From positions 186,001 to 250,000 of the forward strand of contig JAKSYS010000009.1 in NCBI GenBank assembly GCA_022925895.1: DNA of 64,000 bases, in the 5' to 3' direction. A program made the translations under genes and the position numbers. The notes below the pieces were generated by a model. The model was given only the letters and a program-made list of their open reading frames with translations, searched no databases and was not told where the DNA came from. Positions within the stretch are counted from its first letter, which is position 1. Every line of letters begins with the position of its first letter. Positions 31,202-41,339 of the stretch are shown here, in pieces. Source of the stretch: Fragilaria crotonensis (lineage: Eukaryota; Bacillariophyta; Fragilariophyceae; Fragilariales; Fragilariaceae).

Positions 31202-33797
31202 TCAATCAGTCACATCTGAGATGCATAGATAGCCCAAGATTTCGTAGGCAATCTGGTGAACATCTGTCGTTTCCAAGACACCACGCAGACCTTCCACTAA
31301 ACTTTGCTGCTCCACTGTGAGCTTGGGGTTGATGCGCACTGCAGCAGCAATGGCTGACTCGTCCTCCTTTTTCAAATCGCAGGAGGGTGTTTGCCCCACC
31401 TCTGGAACAGCCAGCGGAGCGACGTAGGAGTACAGCAAGTCGACCGTCGCCTGGTGTTCTGCTTTCGCAGACTCATTCTCCGCCTTCCACAGGCGGTGTG
31501 TCGCTGCTTGGTACGGGGTATTGCCTTCTCCATTTCGAGCCAACAGTAATTTGGATCTCATGTTACTTCGTTCGACTCGACCTGCAACCTTGGCGAGATC
31601 ATGGTAGCACCAGTCTAGTACAATTTGGGCCACTCGTGCGTCAGAAGCCGAATGCAATGGCGTATCACCATCTTCGTCGACAGCGAATACGTCCGAGCCG
31701 TGTTCCAACAGGAAACGAGTCATTTCAACACGGTCCAGGTACGTGGCAAGGTGAAGAGGTGTCTGTTCCACATTGTCCGTCGCCTCCAAATCAAGACCCT
31801 CCTCCACGAGGTACGTCATGACTTCGTAGTGGCCCGCCACAACAGACGAATGCAGTGGTGTGTATCCCTTACTGTCAGTCTGGCGGGTAGTCGCTCGGCG
31901 TTTTTCGACACAGTATTGCACAATCTCAAGGAAGCCATGACTGACGGCGAGGTGCAGTGCCGATCGGTCATCCGAACATGTATCCGAGATGCAGTAGCCT
32001 TGCTCTTCAACCAAATACTTGACAACAGGTAGATGCCCTTCGCCACTAACAATGGCTATGTGAAGGGGGTTGTGTTCCGTCATGTGAACCTGTACATTTC
32101 TCGATACACGCTGCTTTTCAAGAAGGAATTTGATGATTTCCAGGTTGCCCTTATGACAAGCAAAGTGAAGTGCTCTCCATCCAGCCCTGTTTTGGGTTTC
32201 AGGATCAACATTGTGTACTTCGATGAGGTACTTGACAATGTCCACAAATCCACCGGCGCACGACAAATGCAAAGGTGTTGCACCACTGTGGTCCGTGACG
32301 TGTGCCGAATGTCCGCGTTGCTCGGTCAGGTACTTGATGACCTCCAACTTCCCGTACTTGCTGGCAAAGTGAATGGCTTGTCTGCCATCCATATCATCGA
32401 TGGATTCGTCCGTCTCGCGCTCTTCCAACAAATATTTGATAACATCCATTCGACCATCGCGACAAGCAACATGAAGTGGTGCCCAACCATCATGGTCTCG
32501 TATCAATTCGTTGAAGGAACGTTCTTCTATCAGGTAGCGAACAATTTCCATGCTACCGCTGCTAGCAGCACAATGAAGTGGAGTGAATCCATTGGTATCT
32601 TGTGTATCTTGTTGGACTCCACGTTCTTCAATCAAGTAACTCGCAATAGAACAGCAGTTCTCAATGGCAGCAACATGCAGGGGTGAGTAACCAAAGTCTT
32701 GTTTGACTTCAGCATCAACACCACGTTCTTCAATCAAGTACTTGACTAGAACAAAGTCTTCTTCCTTGACTGCCAAGTGAATTGGTCTCCAACCATCCAC
32801 AGATTTGGCTTCACAATCGACACCGTGTTCGTCCACGAGATCTGCAAATACTGATCTTACCCCAGTCGGTCGCCAGATGAAGGAGTGTATACTTTTCATC
32901 GTTGCGGGCATCTAAATTGGCACCGTGTTGAATCAAATACTTGACCATGGTAAGATTGCCCTCCTTGATGGCATGATGCAATGGAGTCCATTCAGCATGA
33001 TCAATCGCCTCAAGATTCGCTCCGGCACATAATAGGTAGGCAACCATGGGAATGAATCCATGTTTGACGGCCAAATGTAGACTGGTAAGTCCATGACATT
33101 CCACATTTTCAATGTCCATGCCGTGTTCTTCCACAAGGTACCGTACAATCGGTAAATGGCCGGTCTTGACTGCCAAATGTAGGAGAGTGAACGAGTCATG
33201 GATTTCATCGTCATCATATGTGTACTCGTCAACGTCATGAGGATGATTGGATCTCTTGTCAACGACTACATCACTCACAGCATCATGAGTCGTCGTTGTC
33301 ACTTCCATAAATTGCTTCAATGCATCAAGATCACCCCTTCGAATGGCGCAGAGGGTGGTATCACCAACTTCCTTGGTATCTTGTTGTTGCTCGGGTTGTT
33401 CATCATAATTTTCATCATTATTATGATGATCGTTTCCATCATGATCGGAATGAGGAACATAAAGTAGTTGTTGTTCTTGTTGTAGTTGTTGGTCATTGTC
33501 GACGACAGTGTTGGTGTCTTGAGGATGATCATCCAAGGCAATCGAACTTGTACTGCATGTTGAAGATTCCTCTCGTTCATTGGTGGAGGTAGGAGTAATA
33601 ACAATGGGAGATTCCTTCTGCGACAATGTTACGTCAACAGTCTTGACAGAAGCTTGTTGTATAGGCTTCATGGTTTGCTCTTCTTGCCGGCTGTCATTGG
33701 TTGCCGTGTTTCGAATAGTACGACCAGCATTAGTATTACTATTACTCGTTCCACTCACTTCCACACCACCACTGATACTACTACTACCTTGTGTCAT
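31202..33797 (-). CDS. Large ankyrin-repeat protein, with one frame break
   Basis: The first ATG in the open frame is at 33797; upstream the frame is open only from a TTG. The N-terminal 160 residues are Ser/Thr/Gln/Asp-rich and disordered-looking. From about 33370 to 31600 there are roughly 15 ankyrin units (for example TLLHLAVKTGHLPIVRYLVEE, TPLHHAIKEGNLTMVKYLI, HFACHKGNLEIIKFLLE). A C-terminal region of about 120 residues contains DLKKEDESAIAAAVRINPKL and ends DVTD. The frame changes once, near 32860-32850, between HLATDWGKIS and FADLVDEHGVDCEAKS, in the middle of one repeat. A GT-AG removal of 19 nt is present there but is too short for an intron. Function is presumably protein binding. 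Confidence 0.82.
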
Positions 33798-33965
33798 GAC
33801 TGTATGTTCCGTTTGAGAATCAAGTGTAACCTTTAGAGGTTCAGAGGATATTGCACCCAAATGGCTCGATTGCAGTTTGTGCAGTCGCAAAGTGTAAATA
33901 ACAATCGAGGAGAGAGATGTCAACAAACACTGGATTGTCAGAACACACACACCGTCCACCAACAA

Positions 33966-34168
33966 TTTATATCACACCAGAGACTTTGAGGACTGAATTT
34001 ATTGGTTCATTTGGTGTTCTGGTTCCAAAAGGATGCGAATCCAGGCAAATAAAAAGTGACCACGATTACCACCACGACATGCCAGCACATTCGCTACCAG
34101 GAATTAGGTAGTAGTAGTCGTAGTTAGTATGGGGACTACACTGTTCTATGCAAGTGATGAAAAGGACA
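33966..34168. other. Short intergenic gap left of the second hAT MITE
   Basis: No gene seen. Includes the presumed 5' flank of the ankyrin gene. Confidence 0.35.
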
Positions 34169-34176
34169 CTTCCGAC

Positions 34177-34628
34177 CAGAGTCCTGCACCGGGTATGACG
34201 CCTGTGCCCATGGGTACCCAAGGCTACCGGTAGGCAGGCTTGGACCACCCATGACCCACCCACGCTTCGCGCGGTCACGCTTGGACCACCCGTACCCACC
34301 CACGCCCGCTAGGCCGTACCCATACCCACCCAGTACCCATTTTCCCTGCAAAAATTTAGCCCGCCGCAGGCTAGTTTTCTAAAAGTTGCTCTCACCGTGT
34401 ACTATACTCTACTACTCCTTACTAGCTACTGTATACTCAGAGTACACACTGGTCGATTCGTGTGGGCAGGTTAGACCACCCATTACCCACCCACGGTTTG
34501 CTCAGTGGAGTTTGGACCACCCATACCCACCCACCCACTGGTTGGGCATGCCCATACCCACCCATTAACCATGGGTATGGGTGGGTAGTGGGTGGGTACT
34601 GGGTATGGGTACCCAGTGCAGGACTCTG
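34177..34628. mobile_element. hAT-type MITE, copy 2 (inverted relative to copy 1)
   Basis: A 452-bp element. It starts CAGAGTCCTGCAC and ends GTGCAGGACTCTG, with an exact 8-bp flanking duplication CTTCCGAC at 34169-34176 and 34629-34636. Its right end matches the left end of copy 1 for more than 30 bases on the opposite strand. Subterminal ACCCACCCA arrays and the central ATAGTACTCTACTACTCC-like part are shared. The separate 8-bp duplications show two independent insertions of one family. Confidence 0.87.
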
Positions 34629-34636
34629 CTTCCGAC

Positions 34637-35580
34637 GCATGCTCGACACTTCACGATATCGTCAACATTACGCTAATGACGTCGCTCACTCCAAGACGTG
34701 GCAATTCGAATGCCTCCCTGTAGTCGTCATTTGGAATTCAGATGCTTGAGTACGACATTTGAATTAAATAGCAACTTTTCCGTATTCGTGGCGTGCTCGT
34801 CCAAACAGCACGGGACTACGTTTTTACTTAGCCGTTCCGAGTCTTCCGGACTTTCCGAATCCTTCGTCGATTTTAGACATACCACCTGATGGACATATAG
34901 GTTGAGGGCTATACAATCTTTTCCTGGCATTTCATGATCACTCGATGCCTCGAAGCCAGATGCAACTGATGCATCATCAGGGTAAAATTCTCTTCAAGGG
35001 ACATCACAAGATTTTATTCGAATGACCTTATATTGCTTCACCGACAGGACCTCGTACAGTGCATTGTGCATGGATACAGTGAGTGACATGGTTGCGATCC
35101 GTGTCTTGGATGGCAAATTCCAATATGACCATTTCTGGACCAGTCTGGTGTTACGGTACAACAAGACTACGACCATGTAGGATGACAGTACGCAGTCGCA
35201 CACCACACTGTTCTGCTCTCTACTCCAGTCACTCCTAACAGTAGTACTGTAGTACTGGTACAGGTGATTGTACTACCGGTAGGTAATAAAACGACCAGGT
35301 ATTCTGCTGACAGTCGCCATGTAACCTTCGAGCAATGAATACTGAATGCTACTGAATACTGAATACTGAATACTGTAATACGCCAGTACAAGTACTCCCT
35401 GTTGACCGCAGTATGTCAGTGTACAATCTCAAAGTCAGATTTTCAAAGAAACCAGAATTCTCCATCACGCAACAGCAACAACTCTCGAACATGTCTTGTC
35501 ATTGATCGAAATTCTACTGCTGTACCTCCAGAGTCCTCCGCCCTAATCTCCATCGATTGAATTGACGAACACTTCCCACT
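34637..35580. other. Intergenic region
   Basis: No supported gene in 0.94 kb. Contains the run CTGAATACTGAATACTG (about 35350) and several GTAC-centred motifs (35240-35400). Confidence 0.45.
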
Positions 35581-35844
35581 ATGGATACATCCATTCCCAC
35601 AGGAGAACGTTCCGAACAGTCGGCAGGATCTGCCGCCAACGAAACCAATAATCCCTACCGTTCATTGTCGGCGTCATCAACATCATCATCATCGTCATCC
35701 CGTCCAACAGCACCAACTCGAACTGTTGTCCGTGCATCCGCCAAAAGCGGCGAATCGTCGACCCGAATCAAGCTGGTTCATCAAGGCTATTTCAATCGTA
35801 AGTTGGAACATGACAACAATATCATGCGCAAACGCGCGTCATGA
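35581..35844 (+). CDS. Short Ser/Thr-rich ORF, possible first exon
   Basis: 87-codon ORF with an ATG and a Ser/Thr/Pro-rich, disordered sequence ending GESSTRIKLVHQGYFNR, where a GTAAGTTGG donor (from 35800) could begin an intron. If so, the real gene continues downstream, but no following exon can be chosen with confidence between 35900 and 36500. No recognised domain. Confidence 0.35.
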   Translation: MDTSIPTGERSEQSAGSAANETNNPYRSLSASSTSSSSSSRPTAPTRTVVRASAKSGESSTRIKLVHQGYFNRKLEHDNNIMRKRAS

Positions 35845-37468
35845 CGAAGGACAGAGACGATTTGACATGACACTTGACTGACAACAACTGTTCTTCATCG
35901 TTGCAACACAAACATACTGGTAGGCTTTCCAGATGATTTTGACCTGAACGACCTGGAATAAGATACAGGAAGCAGATGACACAGAAACACACACATGACA
36001 TGAGACTTGGCGATCCATTCTATGCTCGAGCACTACTTGAGTGGTTTCGTCGTGTTAGCACTCTGAGAAACACTCTTTTTCCCCCTCTACAATCACCGTG
36101 GCGCGTTGTGTAGGGTTTGAAACATAGTGCACGATTTTCATCGTCCGTGATTGTCAACATGCTATCGAGTCTATCAACGCACTTCGACCTGGACAGGGTC
36201 GTATCAATACCGCCGAGTTTCGTTCTGTGTAGCGCCACTAGTCCCACCACCAGTTTCCTCGCTGAGGAAGACCCGTGTTGTTTCGGTGCAGATTACGAAG
36301 GATTGGTCTCCAATCGCCATTCATTCGTTCCGTGCATCATTCCGAACGCATAAACACCTATTTCGCTGGCTAGTTACTACTCTTCGTCGTCGGGCTCTTT
36401 GGGGGAGAGAGTGTCTTAGACCTGTGAGCCCAAATGTGAAGTGATACAGTTGCTAAGATTAGTATCGAGTAGAACGGGGCCAAACGCTGGGTTGGAGGAG
36501 TCGAATAGTTCGTTTTGTATTGCGTAGCAGTAGTAGATTGGCGTCTTAACCATGTCGCTGAAGAAAGCGTTACCCGATCTGCGTATTCTGCAATTGGCAG
36601 TTATGAGACAAGGGCGTTTCAAGATTTGCATTGCGTCATCGTGTTGTGATTTGTGATCAAGTTTTATAACTGAAGATCGCCCCAAAGCTTACTTAGAGAC
36701 CAGTTTTCCGGTGTGTCAAAAAGAGGCATTGCCATCGACACTGAAACCTCCAAGGCCCAAGGGAACTAACTGACTTGTTGTAAAATGCGAATTCTCAGTA
36801 CATTCCCCATCTCCAGAAGTCTACTCCGCGCAGCAAGTAGATTTCATTCATTTTTGGTTCCATGATGTTTCGGATGAAAAATCGTGACCAGTCGATTTAG
36901 AAGATTCGTATGTTTTTTGTGAGAGAGACTTTCACAAGGCCACCATGGCGCTAGTAGCACTACTGGTACCGATAGTACCAGCAGTACTGTACCGTCGTTA
37001 CATTTTGGTTATATTCTGAAAATGTATATGCATATGAAAAACATCCATGGAAGGTCCGGCCACACATCACTACGAAGTATTAATTGTATTTATGAATGGA
37101 TGCTAGAAACGAGGAAAAGTCAATTTGCCGGACCTCGCACATCTAGACAAGTACATCTACATAGAAATGTATAGAATAACCAAAAACATGTGGATCGCAC
37201 TTGGAGTAGCCATCATACTGAACAAACTTGTGTGCTCGTAGTAAATGATAACATACTGCCTCCAAGTTACATGTGTCTCCTTAAATATTTTTAACTAAAA
37301 GTAAGTGTTTGTTCGTCGAAGGAACTCTCACATTCATGGATCGCGCAACCAATTTCCGGATACAGCCAAGACCTAAGGAATCAAAATCATTTAAGTCTTT
37401 GCAACTCGGTACTCGAAGGCTCTAGGGTGAAAATTCCCATCACCAGCCTGTCGTCATTAGCTATAATT
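35845..37468. other. Intergenic region
   Basis: 1.6 kb. A 78-codon ORF at 36117-36353 could be a later exon of the preceding gene but has no motif. Otherwise AT-rich with GTAC-centred motifs near 36955-37000. The right end is the 5' flank of the metalloprotease gene. Confidence 0.4.
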
Positions 37469-40400
37469 ATGTCTCCTCACCTCATGTTGACAGCCCGTCG
37501 CCTCCTTCCTCTGTTTCTGTTGTTGCTCGCTCCCTGTTCGGTTGGAGCGAGCCTAGAATTTTTACTCCGGGCAAAGTCGCAAGCGTCTACGTGAAAACCT
37601 AGTATTATTTCTACGAGGAAAAAGAGCACAACTAGTACAATGAAAGAGAGGGCCTCCGAGCCCTCTCACCTCCGTCCGCCACTTGATTCCCTCACCTTCA
37701 ACAGCAACAATCATTCAAGCCATGCTGCAATGCAGAGGAACCAGCAGAACGATGGAAAAGCTGAAAGATTTGATGCCCCCTTTTCAGCCATTGCTCACAT
37801 CCTACATGCAAATCAGTACTTTTTCTACGACGTTGAAATTCTCTGTACCTTGCTCCCGTGGTGCTCTCGAGTGATCCGTAACAATCCAGTGATTTCTGAT
37901 TCCTACCGTACCGTGCACCTCTACAAACCACATAGTACTGCGCAACGAGACTCTACCGCTCAAAACTCTCCTATGCAATCAATTCAGGTCCTCGTACTGT
38001 GCTGTCCGCCACCAACGCCATTTCCTACCGCGCAGTCTCTTCTTACCGTGCCATTACTGACAGTGCAATCTTCTACCGTGCATCAACCTACCGTGCAATC
38101 CTCTACCGTGCAATCCTCTCCCGTGCAATCCTCTACCGTGCAATCCTCTACCGTGCAATCCCCTACCGTGCAACCTCCTACCGCGCAACCTCCTATCGTG
38201 CAACCTCCTACCGTGCAATCCCCTACAATGCTCCCTACTACCATGCTACCTTCTACAGTGCAATCCTTACTGTGCAAAAATTCTACCGTAACATCCTCTA
38301 CCATGCAACCTCCTACCGTGCAAATGCAGTTCCAAATGCAAGTTTATCTCCCGAAGACCGAAATCTTTCCCCATTATAGCCACCCACCCTATCATGCATG
38401 GATGTGTGGTGATGATGTGTTGTGAGTGTTTCTGAGTGGCCCCAGAAGGGGCATTTTCTACTACTGGACGCTATCACTTCGGAGGTAGTATCTAGTCGTG
38501 TGGGTCGACCGCCCCGTAGTGAGCGAAGCGGCAGCACGTTAAATTGATATTTAGTTTTTTTTTTTGGAGCGAGCCTGTTGAAGCACGATCATAGTCATGA
38601 TCATGATCAAGATGGGTACGCCGGATGCGGCACTCCCGATCCAACCATTGAAGAAATAACTCAGTTCGAGGCGCGAATCAGTAAATACAGGGCCAGGTCC
38701 TCAGTTTCCAGCAATACTATCGATGGTCGATCGAGCCGCATTGCGGCTCCTCGGACGAAGCTTTGCACTGGCTGTGTCAAAATCGATGTTTATTTTCATG
38801 TTATTGAAGATACGCTGAGAAAGAGCAAAACCTCGCTTTACTTGACCGACAGCAACATCGCTGAGCAAATTAAAGTATTGAACCAACACTTTAACAGCAC
38901 TCCCTTTCGATTCCAGCACAAACTAACGACTCGAACCGTCAACGATGAATGGGTCTATGGCATTGTCTTTCAGCGAAGTACTACGACCATTGGTGCTGGT
39001 CGCGCCACGGCTCTGGCCTTGAGAATTGCGAGTACTCTGCGCATGGGAGGTCCCGATGTTGTTAACCTTTTCTTTGTGGACGGTTCTCCTGACAGTATCT
39101 GTCCGGCGAACTTCGCCTCAAGTCCAAACGAACGGGGTATGTTCCCAAATGGAACCTACTCCGCTAGGGACAACATCTTTTTATGTCCTGGTGGCGTTGC
39201 GAGAAGTGGTTCCCCGTTTTCCTACCTAGCGACATCGGCCACCCACGAAATCGGTCATTGGCTTGGATTGTTCCATACGTTTGCTGGGACCAGCTGCGAT
39301 CCTTCCAATTTGAACGATTTGGTGGATGACACCCCCCAGCAGGCTCTACCGTCCAATAACTGTGCATCGTGCTGTCAAGCTGCTGGTCGAGATTCATGTC
39401 CACTGTTGCCTGGTAAAGATCCTTCCCGGAACTTTATGGACTACTCGGGATGCACATCCGAATTTACTCCTGGTCAGGCCGAGAGAATGTACAATGAATT
39501 CAACGATGTTCGTCGTCGTCTCCAACCGTGCGCGAAGAACGAAGTCGACATTCGCCTGGAAATACGCTACGATGACGATCCCAGAGGATTCGTCTTGAAT
39601 TCCACGTCATGGGGCGCATCCACAACAACGACGCCGGTACCAGTAACCCTTACGGTCGGAAATAGCGCACCCGACGTTCGCATTCAATTGGTCAACCAGA
39701 CTGTGATACGAGACATGTGCTTACCTAAACACAAGGTGCATGAATTTAAGGTCTTCGATCGCAATGGTGGGCTCAAGTCACCGGGATACTTCTCCCTGTC
39801 CATGAATGGAATGGTTATGACGAATGTGAGCAATTTCACCAACTTCAACCAAACGACAACCTCATTCCTTGTCGCTGGTGATACTCTCTCTTGCTATCCG
39901 TCAGGACGAATCCAACTATCCATTTTGTTTGATGACAATCCCAGCGCCATTACATGGAGAATTCGACGTGTCTCAGACAATGTCGTTATGGCGACGGAGA
40001 AAGCCACTCTGAGTTTTGGAACAACGTCGTATAAGCAGGAGTTCGCTCGGAGCATCCTGTTCTTTGACAGATGTCTAGCATTGGGAACCTATGTATTCAT
40101 CATTTCGGATGCGTCTCCACGTCCAACTGGATCACCAAGCTACTTCACTTTATCTCAAGGCGGTAAGGAGTTTTATAGAGGCGGTACCAATGGTGGTAAG
40201 GCCACGGAGTCTGTCAGATTCACAGTGAAGCAGGACGCCCTCGGCTGCTTTTCAGGTCAGAGCAGCGTCCAGGTTGCCGGAAAAGGTCAAGTGGCACTTC
40301 ACTCGGTCCAAATTGGCGACCATGTTGAGGTTGAGAATGGCAAGTTTGAACCCATTTACAGTTTCGGTCATTATGATCCGAACACTCATGGCACATTCTT

Positions 40401-41097
40401 GCAATTGCACCTCTCAAATGGAAGAAACCTGGTGATTTCTCATTATCATCTCATCTTCACGGCATCTGACCCAAGTTATCCAATTGCGGCCTCACAAATT
40501 GTCATTGGCACGGAACTTATCGATGCCCATCGCAACAAGGTGACTGTTACAAGGATCACTCCATCTGTGTCAGCGCGAGGTCTCTTTGCTCCCTTTACCC
40601 CGTCCGGAACAATTGTGGTGGATGGCGTTTTGGCATCCTCCTTCTTGGCCATGGATCGACCATCATCACCTTTCCTTGTATCGTATGGAGGCATGTTGAA
40701 ATTGTCACACCAATGGTTGGCCCATACCTTTGAATTCCCCCATCGTCTAGTATGTCACTACAATGACAACAACAAGAACTACTGTCCAACAGAAACGTAC
40801 GAAGGTGGAATTGCAACACGGCTCATCACTCCGTTGAAATTGTGGAGATGGTTCGGAAAACAACATTTCGTGGTACGAGGGATTCTATTGACCATGTTGG
40901 CAATCCTCCTTGCCGTGTTTGGGTTATTGGAATTGGTCATGTCTTTCGGCAATCCAACGATTGTACAGCAACACGTGGTAGAAGCTGATGGTGGCGTCAT
41001 GATGATCATGGGGGTCGTGGTTGGCATTGTCGTCATTGTGGTTGCAAACAAGAAGACTTTGTTCGGCAGAACACTCGTGTCGTCAAAGTTAAGTTAA
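37469..41097 (+). CDS. M43-like zinc metalloprotease fused to a Hint domain; leader split by a 1-kb insertion
   Basis: The leader (ATG 37469 or 37484) encodes RRLLPLFLLLLAPCSVGAS, a clear signal peptide. The rest resumes at 38564. Then come a helper region and the protease core HEIGHWLGLFH at 39244, the zinc motif HExxHxxGxxH, with a Met-turn NFMDYSG about 60 residues later. This matches the M43 pappalysin/cytophagalysin group. Two beta-rich segments follow, each with a related repeat (CLPKHKVHEFKVFDR; DRCLALGTYVFIISD). A Hint (hedgehog/intein) domain begins at Cys 40246 (GCFSGQSSVQV) with IGDHVEV, ISHYHLIF and GLFAPFTPSGTIVVDG. Two membrane segments close the protein (about 40876-40940 and 41000-41050). 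Expected to be secreted or membrane-anchored and possibly self-processing. The frame is open from 38564 to the end. Confidence 0.82.
37542..37554 (+). repeat. Left direct repeat flanking the leader insertion
   Basis: TTGGAGCGAGCCT, lying in frame within the signal-peptide codons (GGA GCG AGC CT). It is identical to 38564-38576. Confidence 0.85.
37640..38425 (+). CDS. Repeat-rich ORF within the insertion (uncertain)
   Basis: 261 codons with an ATG. The N-terminal 125 residues have no motif; from about residue 140 the sequence is a run of five-residue units (STVQS, PTVQP, PTMLP). The array is also open in a second plus frame (YRAIL units, 37999-38379) and on the minus strand (GDCTV units, 38083-38304). 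An open frame is therefore weak evidence for coding. It may be no gene at all. Confidence 0.3.
   Translation: MKERASEPSHLRPPLDSLTFNSNNHSSHAAMQRNQQNDGKAERFDAPFSAIAHILHANQYFFYDVEILCTLLPWCSRVIRNNPVISDSYRTVHLYKPHSTAQRDSTAQNSPMQSIQVLVLCCPPPTPFPTAQSLLTVPLLTVQSSTVHQPTVQSSTVQSSPVQSSTVQSSTVQSPTVQPPTAQPPIVQPPTVQSPTMLPTTMLPSTVQSLLCKNSTVTSSTMQPPTVQMQFQMQVYLPKTEIFPHYSHPPYHAWMCGDDVL
38072..38324. repeat. 15-bp tandem array
   Basis: About 17 units of a 15-bp motif close to CTACCGTGCAATCCT, with substitutions increasing toward the right end. The period is five codons, so all frames repeat with the array. Confidence 0.9.
38564..38576 (+). repeat. Right direct repeat flanking the leader insertion
   Basis: TTGGAGCGAGCCT, preceded by a T run. 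The codons GGA GCG AGC CTG are in the same frame as the left copy and lead directly into LKHDHSHDHDQDGYAG. Confidence 0.85.
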
Positions 41098-41339
41098 AGT
41101 AGGTCTACATGTATTTGCAAGTAAACGTTAGTTGACAATCGATGGCAATTACGCCATACGATTCTGATGTGTTTTGAAGAATTTGGGCTTCTCAGAAGAT
41201 AGCGCTCTGTAGTAACAAAAACGGAATAGCTATTCTGTTCTAACTTCCCTGTTAAGTACTGAATTAATCAACTTACTAAGAATGCAAACTCACACACAAA
41301 ATGACGATGAGGTGTTGAACATCATTCTCCTTCTTCTCT

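Larger units (their letters stand above)
37555..38563. mobile_element. 1,009-bp insertion of unknown class in the metalloprotease leader
   Basis: Bounded by an exact 13-bp direct repeat. It begins AGAATTTTTACTCCGGGC and ends GATATTTAG followed by a T run (11 Ts, the last two shared with the repeat). No terminal inverted repeat, transposase or reverse transcriptase is visible. It contains a 261-codon plus-strand ORF (37640-38425) largely made of a 15-bp tandem array. The GT-AG pairs that would keep the frame use weak donors (GTTCGG or GTGAAA), whereas every other intron in this window starts GTAAGT, GTATGT, GTACGT or similar. Candidates are a retroposed segment, an introner-like intron or another insertion type. 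Confidence 0.65.

Noticed and set aside
32840-32870. A 19-nt GT-AG intron in the ankyrin gene
   Set aside because: Far below the shortest intron seen in this window (about 82 bp); a frame break is more likely.
38072-38324. Possible CRISPR array
   Set aside because: Units are contiguous 15-bp repeats with no spacers, in a eukaryotic context.
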